Source of the DNA: BMS3Bbin11 sp034659075
GTDB taxonomy: Bacteria > Pseudomonadota > Gammaproteobacteria > BMS3Bbin11
Reading direction: 5' to 3'
DNA: 8,279 nucleotides
Assembly (NCBI GenBank): GCA_034659075.1
Contig: JAYEGM010000225.1
Span: 1-8,279 of the forward strand
A program made the position numbers and the translations under genes. How positions within the stretch are numbered: position 1 is the first letter of the stretch; every line of letters begins with the position of its first letter. This document shows positions 7,456 through 8,279 of the stretch, piece after piece. Under the pieces are notes generated by a model that worked only from the letters and a program-made list of their open reading frames with translations, had not been told where the DNA came from and did not search any database.

Positions 7456-8096
7456 TGGCTGCCTCGCTAACAGACCGGACACTTGCACTGGCAGGTATTT
7501 TTCAGTCCACTGCACTGGTGCATCAGCTGGCGACCACGGGCAGAGCAGATGAACAAGCCACGCATGCCAGTATAGAAAGCCTGTTTAAGATAGATGCCGA
7601 TGATGTGCCGTCTGTCTTCTCCGGAACAGAAGGTGTTTCGCTTGGGCTGAGAACATTGGCCGGGTTTTCCGGTGGCGAGAAAAGTGAAACCAATCTGGCC
7701 ATTCTGGCCTACGTATTCAGCCTTATGCATTTAACGCATAAAATGCTGCGCCGTCCGGAACTGCTTGAGAAATTAACCGGGCTAATCCAGGGTGTACAGC
7801 GTCAGAAGGACTACTTCGAATCTATGCAGCAGGATGCAGGGATCAACGCTACCCTGCTTGCCCGTTTTGCTGATATCTATAGCGAAACCATAAGCACACT
7901 GCAACCGCGTATCATTGTGAAGGGAAATCCGGATTACCTGCAACAGGAGGAAATTGTTAATCGCATTCGCTGCCTGTTATTGGCCGGCGCACGCGCAGCA
8001 GTGTTATGGGAGCAGCTTGGGGGTGGGCGAATTCAGTTTCTGTTTAAACGCAAGCAGTTTGCGGCGAAGGCTGATGAAATGTTAAAGACGAGTTAG
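7455..8096 (+). CDS. hflD: HflD, high frequency lysogenization protein homologue
   Basis: All-helical protein of 213 residues, the same length as E. coli HflD, where it is known as a membrane-associated factor that binds phage lambda CII and so affects lysogeny; its cellular role is unclear. Recognised by LTDRTLALAGIFQSTALVHQL near the N-terminus, GVQRQKDYF in the middle, and the best-conserved C-terminal block: LQPRIIVKGNP, then LLLAGARAAVLWEQLGGGRI. The ATG overlaps the previous stop as TGATG, so translation is probably coupled; AGG at 7439-7441 is a poor, distant ribosome site. In E. coli and many relatives hflD lies between mnmA and purB. Here the upstream neighbour is the M14 hydrolase, and a convergent gene lies downstream. 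The family is gammaproteobacterial, which supports the taxonomic reading of the window. Confidence 0.93.
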   Translation: MAASLTDRTLALAGIFQSTALVHQLATTGRADEQATHASIESLFKIDADDVPSVFSGTEGVSLGLRTLAGFSGGEKSETNLAILAYVFSLMHLTHKMLRRPELLEKLTGLIQGVQRQKDYFESMQQDAGINATLLARFADIYSETISTLQPRIIVKGNPDYLQQEEIVNRIRCLLLAGARAAVLWEQLGGGRIQFLFKRKQFAAKADEMLKTS

Positions 8097-8099
8097 GTT

Positions 8100-8155
8100 T
8101 TACGTGTTACGTGTTACGTGTTACGTGTTACGTATTACGTATTACGTATTACGGA
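8100..8155. repeat. Tandem heptamer array TTACGTG/TTACGTA, seven units plus one variant
   Basis: Starting three bases after the hflD stop: four copies of TTACGTG (8100-8127), three of TTACGTA (8128-8148), then TTACGGA (8149-8155). The variants are ordered in blocks, as expected from stepwise duplication of mutated units. Each unit has an ACGT core, and the A-type units contain the palindrome TACGTA. Short heptamer arrays are known between genes in cyanobacteria and some large sulfur bacteria. Here a slippage-prone intergenic repeat is the safest description. Confidence 0.95.
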
Positions 8156-8181
8156 AAACCGAAAACCGAAAACCGAAAACC
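8154..8181. repeat. Second tandem heptamer array, four copies of GAAAACC
   Basis: GAAAACC repeats exactly at 8154-8160, 8161-8167, 8168-8174 and 8175-8181, directly joined to the TTACGTR array and keeping the same 7-base step. It ends one base before the stop codon of the convergent gene. The small CGG-AAAA-CCG pairing at 8152-8161 is too weak to be called a terminator. Confidence 0.95.
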
Positions 8182-8182
8182 G

Positions 8183-8279
8183 TTATTCTGAAATCCTGCC
8201 TGCCGATTTGAAGTGATCATCCCAATAGCCCGTATCCAGCCGATCTATTTTGACTTTTTTCCCGGAAGAAGGGGCATGC
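8183..8279 (-). CDS. C-terminal end of an unidentified protein, 5' part beyond the window
   Basis: On the minus strand one frame stays open from the window edge for 31 codons and ends in TAA (8185-8183). The other two minus frames and all three plus frames contain stops here. The peptide ends YWDDHFKSAGRISE and is rich in charged and aromatic residues, like the tail of a soluble protein. I do not recognise the family. The stop lies one base from the heptamer repeats, and the gene converges on hflD. In particular it is not purB, which would be expected on the plus strand. Too short for certainty. Confidence 0.55.
   Translation of the reverse strand, partial: HAPSSGKKVKIDRLDTGYWDDHFKSAGRISE

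Noticed and set aside
8100..8181. CRISPR-like repeats
   Set aside because: Units are 7 bases and directly adjacent, with no spacers; this is a simple tandem repeat.
8149..8186. Rho-independent terminator between hflD and the convergent gene
   Set aside because: Possible pairings (CGG with CCG, extended by one or two pairs) give stems of only 3-4 pairs with no following T run in either direction.

Overview
The window looks like a chromosomal segment of a gammaproteobacterium. The best taxonomic clue is a full-length HflD protein, a family essentially confined to Gammaproteobacteria. The E. coli YbbO-like dehydrogenase at the left edge agrees with this. Base composition and gene style look uniform throughout. 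I see no transposase, integrase, phage gene, CRISPR array, tRNA or rRNA.

Layout. At the left edge (1-773, minus strand) is a short-chain dehydrogenase/reductase that loses its last residues at the window edge. A divergent intergenic region of 111 bases (774-884) follows. From 885 to 8096, six genes run in the same direction with almost no space between them: a Gfo/Idh/MocA sugar-nucleotide dehydrogenase (gnnA-like); a DegT/DnrJ/EryC1/StrS aminotransferase (gnnB-like, 4-base overlap); an S9 prolyl-oligopeptidase-family peptidase (39-base gap, GTG start); a GCS2-type glutamate-cysteine-ligase-family protein (9-base gap); an AstE/AspA-type M14 zinc amidohydrolase (13-base overlap with the chosen start); and hflD (1-base overlap). 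The spacing suggests one transcription unit. At the right edge the C-terminal end of an unidentified gene comes in on the minus strand (stop at 8183-8185).

How the genes may work together. The first two genes form a recognised oxidation-plus-transamination pair that makes a 3-amino sugar nucleotide. UDP-GlcNAc to UDP-GlcNAc3N, used for amide-linked lipid A, is the favoured reading, but the substrate cannot be fixed from sequence. The ligase-family and M14 genes pair a putative amide-forming enzyme with a putative amide-cleaving one, and their product is unknown. HflD normally sits beside mnmA and purB, but neither is within this window.

The most unusual piece of DNA is the 86-base gap between hflD and the convergent gene (8097-8182). 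It is almost entirely 7-base tandem repeats: seven TTACGTR units, a junction unit, then four GAAAACC units, all in one unbroken 7-base register.
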